In this document: piece after piece, positions 24,939 through 35,676 of the stretch
Layout: each line of letters starts with the position of its first letter
Numbering within the stretch: the first letter of the stretch is position 1
NCBI GenBank assembly: GCA_036571765.1
Contig: BROE01000015.1
Span: forward strand, 1,610,941-1,674,940
Length of the DNA: 64,000 bases
Direction of reading: 5' to 3'
From: Plecoglossus altivelis
Lineage: Eukaryota > Chordata > Actinopteri > Osmeriformes > Plecoglossidae
The notes under the pieces: model-generated
Told to the model about the DNA's origin: nothing
The model's database searches: none
Seen by the model: only the letters and a program-made list of their open reading frames with translations
Position numbers and translations under genes: made by a program

Positions 24939-27388
24939 TTCGACACACAGGAAACACACAACCTGGCTGTAACTCTTGCAGTACTGTCTTTAACATTTGG
25001 GATTTGAACTCGCTCATTCGGAATCTCATGTTGGGCATACGGGCTTAGTTGGTATGGATGCTTAGATAGCCGTACAAGCACACTTGTTTATAGAAGTGGC
25101 ATTGCATAACGGGTGGCTTCCATGGTGGGGCACACCCGATTTAGGTGTGGTTTTTACCTTGGGACGGGGTGTCTCGGGGCGTACATACTGTTTGAGTGAT
25201 TACTGCGCACTGGAGCTGTGTTACGACCGGAATGGTTTCAGGTGAGGGCTTTAATCTAGTGTGGTGTGAAACCCAGCCCATCCTGAGGATGTAGTGGAGA
25301 CGTGGGCCATCGTCTCTTGAGTTCCTCTGAGCATGTTCCAAGTCTCTTGAGGTTGAGAGAGGGTTATTAGTGGGACTGTTGGAAGACTCACTCTTGTTCA
25401 TGTTGCATAGCTCAGTTAATGACTCAACTGCACTTCCAGTGCTTCTGGTTCCATTCGTGTGGAGTATTGATCTAGGAGGTCTGGTTTTTTGCCTATTATC
25501 CTCTATGCGTTCTCAATGATTACTCTTCTCTCTCTCTCCTCTTCTACCTCTTCTCGTCTCTCTCTCCTTCGTGCTCTCTCTCTCTTCGTCTCTCTTCTCT
25601 TCCTCTCTTTCAATTTCACTGACTGCCCTGCCACATAGAGAATCTGTACTAATTAAGAAGTATTTTCCAACTGTCATTCTCTTCAGGGAGCAGGCGCCAT
25701 CTATATCAGGAGTTATGTGCCTTCTACTCATATCTTCTGTTCCTCCTTCCCTCTCTCTATCTCTCTCTCTCCCTCCTCCACTCCCTCTCTCCTCTCCCTC
25801 TCCTGTCCATCTGCCCTCTCTGTCTATCTCTCTCTCTCTCTCTCTCTCTCCCTTGCAATCCTTTTGACCCCCCCCATGTTGTATCATGCGTAGCTCTCAC
25901 TATTTTCCAGTGTGGGAGGGAGGGGAGAGGTGAGATTGGTGTGGTTGTAGGGTGCTGAAGCACTGGGGGGTTATCTTGACTTGACTGCAGGAACTCTACT
26001 GGCTCCACACGCGGGCCAAGATGTCCTCCGGTAGCAGTACACAGGAGAGAGATGAATGGGATCGAGGGGTGGGATGAGGGGTGGGCAGCGGGGGTCGGGA
26101 GGTACCTTTGCGCACCGGGGCGGCTAGTGGTGCGTCAGCAAGTGACAGGAGAGTGATGGTGAATGAAGATTCCGGTAGGTGTGCTATGGCCGGGTGGGTT
26201 GTGGGCTTCATTTATCTGTGGGGGGGGGGGGGTATGTTGGTAGGTTAAGGCCTCACAGAATTGACTAGCAGTATGAGAAACGCCCTGCACACCCCCTTCC
26301 ACACACACACACTTGGAGGGTCGGGAGAGGAGTGTGTGCGTGCCGGTGATTGAGAAGTGGTTTAGGTCGCTCTTTATCTCGCAGTCTCGCTGGTGGATGT
26401 GTCGTGCGTGTGTGTGCGAAAGAGGGGGAAGGCTGGAGTCATACATGCGTGAGGGATAGTCATCGACAGAACTGTGTGCGTGCGTGTGTGTGTGTGCGAG
26501 CGTGTGTGTGTGTGCGAGCGTGTGTGTGTGTGTGTGTGCGCAGAGGGGGCTCTCCAGATCCCTGTAGAGGCTAGGATACACGGAGCTGAGCAGAGAAGTG
26601 CTTGCCAAAGTTTTTCTGGTGCCGGTTGCTTAGACACGGTATAGTATGCTGCTTCTTTTTTCTCACACCAACTGTGCATCGTGTGTGTGTGTGTTCTACA
26701 GGACTGTTGTTTAAGTGGAGCTCAGTGTTTTGCTGTGTATGGTAGAAGCAGCTTGAGGTGTTGATGTGGCTGGTTAATCACGGTGAAGATGGTGATCATG
26801 ACCAGGTTAGATTATCTCCACGACAGGCTGGCAGGACGGCTGGTTTCTCTTTCTGTCTGATTGTGCCCTAAATATATGTGTGTGTGTGTGTGTGAGTGTG
26901 TGTGTGTGTGTGTGAGTGTCATGTGTATTCTCTCGTTCGTGGGCATGTGTAAGTGTATGTGTGCATGTGTGCATGCGTGCATCCATGTGTCATGTATATA
27001 CATGTCAATGAGTGAGTGTGTGTGAGGTCATGTACGAGTTACAGTATGTGTGCGTTTGTGTGCGTTTGTGTGTGTGTGTGTGTGTGTGTGTGAAGGTGCT
27101 GCTCTGTGACAAGGACACAGAGTGCTGCATTCCTATTGCAATCAGAGCGCTCTGGAGGAAGGCACAGCATTGCAGATGGAGACACTGTAGAGGGGTGTTC
27201 TGAACAGGTCACACTCACTTCCCTCCCCCTTCCTCCCTCTCTCTCACTCTCTGCCTCCTGCTCTCTCGTACCCTCTCTCTCCCTCCGTTACGCTCCCCTT
27301 CAATCTCTCTCCTTTTATCTCCCTCTCTTTCTCTCTCTCCCTTTCTCTCTCCCTGTCTCCCCCCCCCCTCTTCCCTCCGTCTCTGCAG
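24501..27388. repeat. Intergenic upstream of hapln1, microsatellite rich
   Basis: CA at about 24857-24936, CT-rich blocks at 25519-25610 and 25743-25855, TG tracts at 26480-26540, 26878-26916 and 27055-27092. A pyrimidine-rich run at 27220-27388 ends in CTCTGCAG, a good splice acceptor. The hapln1 start exon therefore begins at 27389, and a non-coding first exon with the promoter must lie upstream; I could not place it. Confidence 0.5.
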
Positions 27389-27414
27389 TGAGCAGACATC
27401 AGGAGTAGCAGAAG

Positions 27415-28099
27415 ATGATACCTGTGCTGATCTGGGCCCTGGTCTCTCTGAGTGTGGCAGACAACTTTGACACAGCCTATCCTGAACTGGAACACTCCAG
27501 AACCATCTATGTCACAGGTCAGTGCCAACATGTGTGTGTGTGTGTGTTTGCGTGTGTGTGTGTGCATGTGTGTGTGTGTGTGTGCGTGTGCGTGCGTGTG
27601 TGTGTGTGTGCATGTGTGTGTGTGCGTGTGCGTGCGTGCGTGTGTGTGTGCATATGTGTGTGTGTGTGTGCGTGCGTGTGTGTGTGTGTGCATGTGTGTG
27701 TGTGCGTGCGTGCGTGTGTGTGTGTGTGTGTGTGTGCCTGCGTGTGTGTGCGTGTGTGTGTGTGTGCGTGTGTGTGTGTGGTGCAGGAAGGAGGAGGAGG
27801 TAGAGGAACATAACGCTAGTCTTTTGATGGTGTCGCGTCTCTCTGTACTTCGTTCGGGACACACACTCTCTGAGGTGACGCTTGTGATACTCCCTATCTC
27901 CTTATCTGTGTGTGTGTGTGTTGCTCCTTTCAAGCACAGTTTGAATGGCAGTGAAGATTCAGATAATGGTTGGCTAGCTGACCAAGCAGTGTAGAGCAGC
28001 CTGTCCAATAGGATCAATGGACATTCATCAGCAAGTCAGTCAGCCAAGACAGCATTCACTATGTCTGTGTTTGTCTCTTAGACTCTCTAACTAAAGTGA

Positions 28100-28170
<71 letters not shown>

Positions 28171-28885
28171 CGTGCGTGCGGTAATGGAGATGGGAGTCAG
28201 GACATTAGCTTTAAATCCAAGTACATGTGATATATGATATTATGAGCATCACATGACCCATGCAGAATGAACGAGTTATGAGCAGACCGAATAGTTTGGT
28301 CACGGTTGTCAGTCACACTCACACACATACCGAGGCATGACGTAGGGTCAGAGTGAGGAGAGAGAGTGGTGTGGGGTCAGGGGTCGGAGGTCAGCCAAGG
28401 CTCAGCCTGTAGGGTCTGCGCTGCACAAGGGGGGGGCGAGGAGGGGCGTGCCCTCTCCTCTGCTCCCAAGCTGGAGGGAAGGACATTCACAGGAGAGACC
28501 AGACCTCTTCAGTCTCCACACACCAACAGAATACACAGGAGATACAACGCTTGGGGAAATACAAGAAGGGGTCACGCAGGCAGATAGACAGCCATGATAG
28601 ACACAAATGTATACACACACACACACAACCAAGTCCACTGCTTGTGGATGATGAACTAAGCAGGTTCGTTGGGGACAAGTTGGAGCTTAATTGTGGCCCT
28701 GGATATTCCTTATTGATTTGTTCCACACTGCTAGGACAGTCCAAGATGGGGATATTGTTGGTCATAGTGGATTACAGGCTGGATTAGAGCACACGCTGGA
28801 ACTATTTAACTAAGCATGCCTCGTGTACCCAGTGTTAGTTTGTTTCTTGTTTTATCAAGGTCAATATTTACAGAGAGAGAGAGAG

Positions 28886-28956
<71 letters not shown>

Positions 28957-29801
28957 GAGAGACAGAGAGACAGAGAGAAAGAAGAGATAAAGAGATACTG
29001 GAAACAATCAAATCACCTCCTCTGTCCCTCCAGAGAATGGCCCTGGTCTGTCAGTCCTGTCGGAGCAGTCCAAGGTGGTGTCAAGGCGGGGGGGAAACGC
29101 CACCCTGCCTTGTAAGATCCACAGGGAGGAAGCCCAGGCCCCCAGCCGCAAGATGAGGATAAAATGGACCAAGATGACGTCGGACTACCTGAAAGAGGTG
29201 AGCAGAAGCCCTCCGCAAAAGGGGAGGAGTTACAGAGGATCGGAAGCACGGCTGGATGAAGTCTTGCGTTGCTCGGGTTCAGACGTCGCCCCCCTGGCAG
29301 ACAGACAGACAGACAGACTCTTAGTGGTGGGAAGACTGGGTTTGGGGAAAAGAGGCTGGATATCCCTGACTCACCCCCCCCCCCTCGTTCTGTTCCAGGT
29401 AGATGTGTTCGTTGCTATGGACCACCACAAGAGGAGTTACGGCCGGTACTACGGGCGTGTCCACTTGCTCGGCTCCTCCCCTCTCGATGCGTCCCTGGTG
29501 ATCACGGAGCTCACCCTGGAGGATTATGGGAAATATAAATGCGAGGTCATCGACGGACTGGAGGACGGAACGACGGTGGTTTCTCTGGATCTGCAGGGTA
29601 AAGACCACACAGGCACATTTGGAGCGTCACACCCGCGCAACAAACATCCGGACACGCATATACACACACTTACACACGGACTGTCCACCATGTCTGTTTG
29701 CCTTCTAAACGCCGTGGCAACCTGTCCTTGTGCTCACACAGATCTGGCTCTGCTAGAGCTAAATATAAACTCTGGACATAGACAACCCAGGGGGCCGGTC
29801 T

Positions 29802-29834
<33 letters not shown>

Positions 29835-31046
29835 AGTGTAAGAAAGTAAGGACAGTCTAACAGAGATCATTTAAGGTTCCATTCTTCTTCCATTCACAGT
29901 CCAGGGGCACTTCTGTGTGGTCTATTATATGAGACACAGATTCAAGAACAGCAACTGACACAGAAACAGACCCAGCGCTCTGATGACAGACTGGAAGTGA
30001 GATGGTAGCATAACTGTGCCAGTTGCCAGTTTATTGCAGTTTATCATGAGTTTCAAAGCATGACGGTGCAGTTTTTCCTAAATCTACATCTGAATAGAAA
30101 GTTTCTACTTTCCAACGTCAGAGGACACCACAAAGAAAGTCTGTTTGCTGTCAACACCCTGCCCCCTCTCTGCCTCCCCCTCCACCTCTCCGCCTCCCCC
30201 TGCCTCCTCTCTGCCTCCCCCTTCACCTCTCCACCCGCTCCCCCTCCACCCTTTCAGGCATCGTCTTCCCCTACTACCCTCGGCTGGGGCGCTACAACTT
30301 CAACTTCTACGACGCGGAGCGCGCGTGCCACGACCAGGACGCCATCGTAGCCTCTTTCGACCAGCTCTACGACGCCTGGCGCGGCGGCCTGGACTGGTGC
30401 AATGCCGGCTGGCTGAGCGACGGGTCGGTCCAGTACCCCATCACCACGCCCCGTGAGCCTTGCGGGGGCAAAAACACGGTCCCGGGGGTCCGTAACTACG
30501 GCCTCCGAGACAAGGAGAAGAACCGCTACGATGTCTTCTGCTTCACTTCCAACTACAATGGTAAGAGATGTTTGTGCGAGGGGAGTGTGTGTGTGTGTGT
30601 GTTAGGGATTGTGTCTTTGTGTTGCAGGGAGCGGTGTTTTGAGGGATTGTTTAGGGAGGTGTGTGTGTGTGTGTGTGTGTATGGGGGTGTGTGTACAGAT
30701 AGGTGTTGTGTGCGTGTGGGGAGGCGAGCTGGTTTCTAAGCTCCTCCTTCTCTCAGGCAGGTTCTACTACCTGATCCACCCCTCCAAACTGACCTATGAC
30801 GAGGCTGTGCAGGCTTGCCAGAAAGATGGAGCTCAGATCGCCAAGGTGGGCCAGATGTACGCTGCCTGGAAACTGTTGGGCTTCGACCGCTGCGATGCCG
30901 GCTGGTTGGCCGACGGGAGCGTCCGTTACCCTATCTCCCGCCCACGCCGGCGCTGCAGTCCAACCGAAGCAGCCGTGAGATTCAACGGCTACCCCGACAA
31001 GAAGCACAAGCTGTACGGAGTCTACTGCTTCAAGGGCCAGAACTGA
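27415..31046 (+). CDS. hapln1: Hyaluronan and proteoglycan link protein 1
   Basis: This is a secreted link protein that stabilises the hyaluronan-lectican complex in the pericellular matrix. Exons: 27415-27517, 29034-29197, 29399-29597, 30258-30560, 30757-31046. They join in phase to 352 aa (human about 354). Order: signal peptide starting MIPVLIWALVSLSVA; Ig V domain with RRGGNATLPCK, IRIKWTKMTSDYLKE and LTLEDYGKYKCEVIDGLEDG; Link module 1 with GRYNFNFYDAERAC and WRGGLDWCNAGWLSDGSVQ; Link module 2 with GRFYYLIHPSKLTYDEAVQA and DRCDAGWLADGSVRYPISRP, ending KKHKLYGVYCFKGQN. Near-identity of Link 2 to HAPLN1, and vcan and edil3 as neighbours, exclude hapln2, 3 and 4. The ATG exon starts at 27389 after an acceptor, giving a 26-nt 5' UTR piece. 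Confidence 0.96.
27530..28190. repeat. (TG)n/(TGCG)n tracts in hapln1 intron 1
   Basis: 27530-27782 is an alternating purine-pyrimidine tract (TG with CG and CATG interruptions) starting about 13 bp after the exon 1 donor. A second TG/CG tract lies at 28102-28180. The Cys-Val and His-Thr frames over these are artefacts. Confidence 0.85.
28872..28985. repeat. (GA)n microsatellite in hapln1 intron 1
   Basis: About 110 bp of GAGAGA with minor CA interruptions, ending about 50 bp before the exon 2 acceptor. Confidence 0.85.
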
Positions 31047-33150
31047 AGGGCTACACACGTACACACACCAACACGCATCGACACAGACACACACACACAT
31101 GTTGTTTACTAGCAAACCAGAGCGCATACAGGTTGATGACATGGAGCCTGCTGAGAAGGCCAGAGAGCGTAGAGGGTGCTGAACATTCAAACTGTGATGT
31201 TTGCTTTTCTAGATCCTGTCTAACATTTTCATGAACTCCCCTTTTTTTCTTTCGTTTTTTTCTCCCCCCTTCCTTTTTTTATCTGGGACCTGTTGGTCTG
31301 TGTGGGATAGTTTACATATATTTAAGGGGCATGTTATTTAATCTTTGGTTTCTGGTTCAGGGGGAGAAGGAACAGGTTTGTGGGGGTGCGGTGGGGGGCA
31401 GGGGTGGATAAGGGTGTGAGGGTGGGTTTGGGGGATGAGGGGTACCCTTGTAGTGGGTAGCCAGTCACCCAGGGTTGGAGGAAGCATGCCATTGTCTTGA
31501 AGAACCTATTTGGACTGAAAAACACAATCTAGTTAAGCGTCTTATAATCGGACTGATACTGTCAGGCACTTACTGTTTTGACCAATACATCTAGGACAAC
31601 CTTGACAGCCTAGAGAAACAACGAAGGCAAAGATGGCTTGAATCCAACAACCATGCCAGGAAGCTATTGCTAACGATAATGCAGGAATAGCACAACCATA
31701 ACCATCTCTGCTTCCCATCTTTGCAGGGTGCTATTGCAGAGGCACGAACCTCACCTTCACGTTGACTTTTTTCGGTTTTGATACCAACATGTTATCTCTG
31801 GACCAAACATCGATCAATCACGGAAAAGAATGGAAAAAGTAGCAGCCAATTATCGATTACGTTTTCTAACTATGAATATGTAGAACATGAGTATATAACT
31901 GTATTTCTGTTAAGGGATGTTTTTTATACATATATATATATTAATATTGCCAACCATACAATCCCAGAATCCCCACTTTAGACACACAGTTCAGAGTGAC
32001 GTGTCCTACCCCAACTACAAACAAGGATACGAAACGTTGCACTGAACCTAGGAGCCTAATATATCTGGAGGCCTATGGTGGCCCAGTTGGCCCAAGCTAG
32101 ACAGCAGTAGGCTTGTAGCAGCAACAACAAAATGCCTGGTAGACAAGGTTTACACTAGTGTCATCAGGTGCAACGCCACATTCTTACACAGCAAGCTAGC
32201 CACTGCGGCTGCTATCTGCAGCAGTGTCTGCCATTAGCCTAGGCAACAGTAAAGCATGACTGAGCTTTATCGAACAGCATCGAAACAAACACTAGGCCTA
32301 TTATTGTTATCGCCATCAAATGCTATTTTTATACCAATAGTTTCTTAAATTGACAACAACACAGCAGTGATACCTTATGTGAGTCTGTCGGGCTGTGAAG
32401 CTAGCTAGCTATCTACTCTAACTTTGTCCTACATTGCATGGCTCAGCTCAGCTTTAGCCTGTAACACGTCTTTACCTAACAGTTTACACATGAACGGAAC
32501 ATAGAAGACTATAGAATATTGCTTTATTGCTTCATTGGAACCAGAAAGACACAGTGTACATGGTAGCGTTAGGCCACGTTAGGCCAAACGTTAGGTTGAA
32601 GACGCCCGTTGACGTTGGGAGATTGTAGATGCAACACAGTGTCAAAGGGCTGGAGCACATTGATCTGATATGAGAGGCCTGCCTTGATGTTAGAGTCCTG
32701 GCTAGGCTGTCTGATGCTAAGTCAGCAGCCTCCATGGTAGGCGTTAGCCAGAGTCGGCTCCTCTTCATTCTGTCGGACCACTCAAAGAACGCCCATGGTA
32801 CTGTTGTCACAAAAAGAACTGCTGGTCACACACATGCAACAGCTTTATATTGAAACTAGCCTCTGACACGTTCGTTAGGAAGGTAGATATTTTACTAGGT
32901 TATCGTGGAGAGCCAAGCACAAGAGGACAGTTTTAGAAGGTCGCCAAAACCGCTGGCGTGAAGGTCAGCCTGACTATATTAAACTGTTTCGATTGGCTTG
33001 AGTGACAATTAGTCTACATGTGATGTGTGAAAAAAAGCCATATATGTCCCTTGGTTTGTGTCTTACAACACTACTCACGGCATAGCAACTATGTAACAAA
33101 CGTCTTTGGACCCGAGTCAAAAAAATAAAAATATGAATACTTATTACGGA
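31047..33150 (+). other. hapln1: hapln1 3' UTR (extent inferred)
   Basis: No ORF of interest. ATTAAA lies at 32978-32983 and AATAAA at 33124-33129, so the longest transcript probably ends near 33150. A short CA tract follows the stop, and pyrimidine-rich sequence lies near 31240-31280. Confidence 0.45.
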
Positions 33151-34020
33151 TGTTGTTTTTGAAACTGGCCACCGGCTAGGAACTAGGAGTGACTATGGAC
33201 TAGGATTTAGTAGTACTGGGTTAGCTGGGAGGTGGGGGCCGTGGGCTAGGGGCCAGTGAGAGGCTGTAGGGGCCAGAGAGAAAGGCTGAGGGCATAGGGG
33301 TTGGTGTAGGTCATACCAGGTGTTCACACACTGCTTACTACTACATCACTGCGAAGCTATTTCCAGGGAGGGATATTTACAGAAGTATTTTGCTGCCAGG
33401 TTTGGAAACACAGACTAACAGAGGTCCTTTCATGGTCTTGTCGGTCAGTCAGTCGATCGCGTAACAGAAAAATGTTTGTCAAAGTCCAGGATTGTTTTAA
33501 GTGCTGGATGACAACATAGGGGTACGATGTTTTTTCAGGTTCGTTCATATTTTTGAGACTGGTTTCCACAAGGCTATTTTAAGACCTCCGCACACGCCCA
33601 GCTGGTTGCCTGGATACAACACTGCTTCCAGACCTGCTATTCTTTCATTCATTCATCACTGAACACAGGAGAATTCTTTCATTCATTCATCACTGAACAC
33701 AGGAGAATTCTTTCATTCATTCATCACTGAACACAGGAGAGACAATGAACACACACAATTGACACACGACAAGTGGAAAGTAAAGGAAACTCAAATGTAA
33801 ACACACGTGTTCATATATAATGCCTATTCTACATGGTCATACCCTCATTATAGATTTACGAAACTGCAGTAGATTTCTGTCGTGAGAGTCTAGTACTGCC
33901 CTCTGTTGGGATGAATGGGAGGAATCATATCAGCTAAAGACAAAGTGTTTCACATCTGTTGCAAACAGGTTATCAACATCAACGATGAGCCACTTGACAG
34001 TAACGACCCAAACAGGTGGA
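33151..34020. repeat. Gap between convergent hapln1 and vcan, with 34-bp triplication
   Basis: No gene. 33639-33740 is three perfect head-to-tail copies of a 34-bp unit starting attctttcattcattc and ending acacaggaga. The identity of the copies suggests a recent duplication or a variable locus. Confidence 0.75.
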
Positions 34021-34021
34021 A

Positions 34022-35488
34022 CTTGTTAACATACTGATTTTTATTGCACAAACAGCCGACCGACAAAGGGGCCTGGAATGAAGCATTACATGGGGGAACA
34101 GTGGCAGTTAGACGCAACGTACTGAGCACAACCATCCACGTTCAGAAGCTTAACATCAACGGATAACATGATGGCAGCAGATCCAGAGTCTCCACCAGCT
34201 CCACCATGGGGGCACAACAGCCATATACTGCAACACAAGTACTGGGTTTGGAGAATCACAGATCACCTTGAGGACAACAAAGGAAGGGGAGAAGAAGAAA
34301 AAAAAAACCCAGTTCAAGTGTTGTTTAGTGGGCAGCAGTTATTTACAGACAGCCCCCAGATCTGGATGTCCTCTGAACAAAAAAACAAGGTTTAGGGAGC
34401 GATGTCGGGGGTAGGCAAAGGCAATGTGTTGAGACGTCAGGGTCAGATGATTTCTCTGCAGTGTACGACAGGGCAGGGAAGCTGTTAACGGGAAGGAAGC
34501 TGGCGCCGTTTGGATCGCCTCAATTCTACTGACTTTCATTCAGAATCACAGTCCTTTCATAGCTCTTACGTATGCAATAAATTAAACCAATACAGAATCA
34601 TGTAGACCTTTTTATCCATATTGTTTCCAGACACGATGCGTCCAACATACCTCCAGTTCCCTCCTCTTCTGTGTGTGTGCAGAACAAACGACACGCTATG
34701 AAGGTTAAATGCAGAAAACCTTTTATAGGTTGAATGCAGAGAGATCCATTTTTAGGTTTTCTTGTATAAAATGCAGCGCATGGCAGATTAAAACGATAAT
34801 GGGTCTTGACATTCTGCTGTATAATTCATCTCAGGTAGATCATCTATATGGGCAGCTTTTACCCACGTTGGAAAAAAATAATAATTTAACCTTGTTGCAT
34901 TCGCTCCCCGTAAAACAAAGCTTAATAGATCTATAAAAAATAAGTTTACTGGATTGAGCTAGCATTGTTCTCCAGGATAATTGCATAGCGATTGGGCAAA
35001 TATGTTGGTACTTTGGTGAGCTAATTATGAAATATATCTGTCCTTTCTGTGGAGTCATTAACTTTCTGAAGGCTGCAGACTCGTTCAGATGTGGTCTGCA
35101 GAACAGTGGCATCTGCTAGTTTGTCTCTGGGATACTACAGTCTCACAGTTTTGTCTGGGGGAAGATACATGATCTTGGGAAGGGGGGGAAGGCTTTCAGC
35201 TCCAGGTCAGTAACATAACAAAGGGAAGTTCTCAAAATACGTCACAACCACACTTCACAAAGTCACACGAAACGATTCATTATCGCTCAGTTGTTAGCCC
35301 AAAAATTTTTTTCATTCGAACCGATCGAGAGAGGAATGATGTCAAAGTGTGCTAGCTTGCTAACTCGCTGACTGGCTGGCTGAAGGGACAAGGGGTTTGG
35401 GGTGACAGTGCAGTGGAGTTATGAGGGTCTCTGTGGGGCGAGAGCCAGCGTGAGGAGCAGAGCTGCCTTCCTCGGGACCGGAGGAACT
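34022..35488 (-). other. vcan: vcan 3' UTR with poly(A) signal
   Basis: About 1.45 kb of non-coding sequence follows the stop at 35489. On the minus strand AATAAA is at 34045-34040, inside GCAATAAAAATCAG, which is a good polyadenylation signal. The hapln1 and vcan transcripts thus converge with an estimated gap under 1 kb. Confidence 0.6.
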
Positions 35489-35676
35489 TCAGTGGTGACG
35501 CCTGGGACCTCCGCCACGCTGGTGGGATCTCCTCTCCCTCTGCGGGGTCTCCCTCTGCTCCTGCTGATGCTGCTGCTGGGGAAACGCGTTCTTGCCGTGG
35601 ACGTCGTGGTGGTGGTGGTGTTGGCTGGTTAGACCGCCGCGGTGCTTCAGAGCGTACGCCCTGTGAAAAGTGGCCG
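35489..35676 (-). CDS. vcan: vcan C-terminal tail exon (His/Gln-rich basic tail)
   Basis: The acceptor is CTTTGCTTTCCAG. The exon joins SCMS to PATFHRAYALKHRGG, continues with five His, a Gln-rich stretch (FPQQQHQQEQRE) and ends GGGPRRHH before TGA. It corresponds to the basic C-terminal tail of versican but is unusually His- and Gln-rich. Confidence 0.82.

Noticed and set aside
12381..27388. Hidden gene between edil3 and hapln1
   Set aside because: No set of phase-consistent exons or recognisable domains was found. The same interval in human is also non-coding between HAPLN1 and EDIL3.
27244..28017. 257-aa His-Thr-rich minus-strand ORF and overlapping Cys-Val ORFs
   Set aside because: Read through (TG)n/(CA)n tracts in hapln1 intron 1 and over hapln1 exon 1 antisense; low complexity only.
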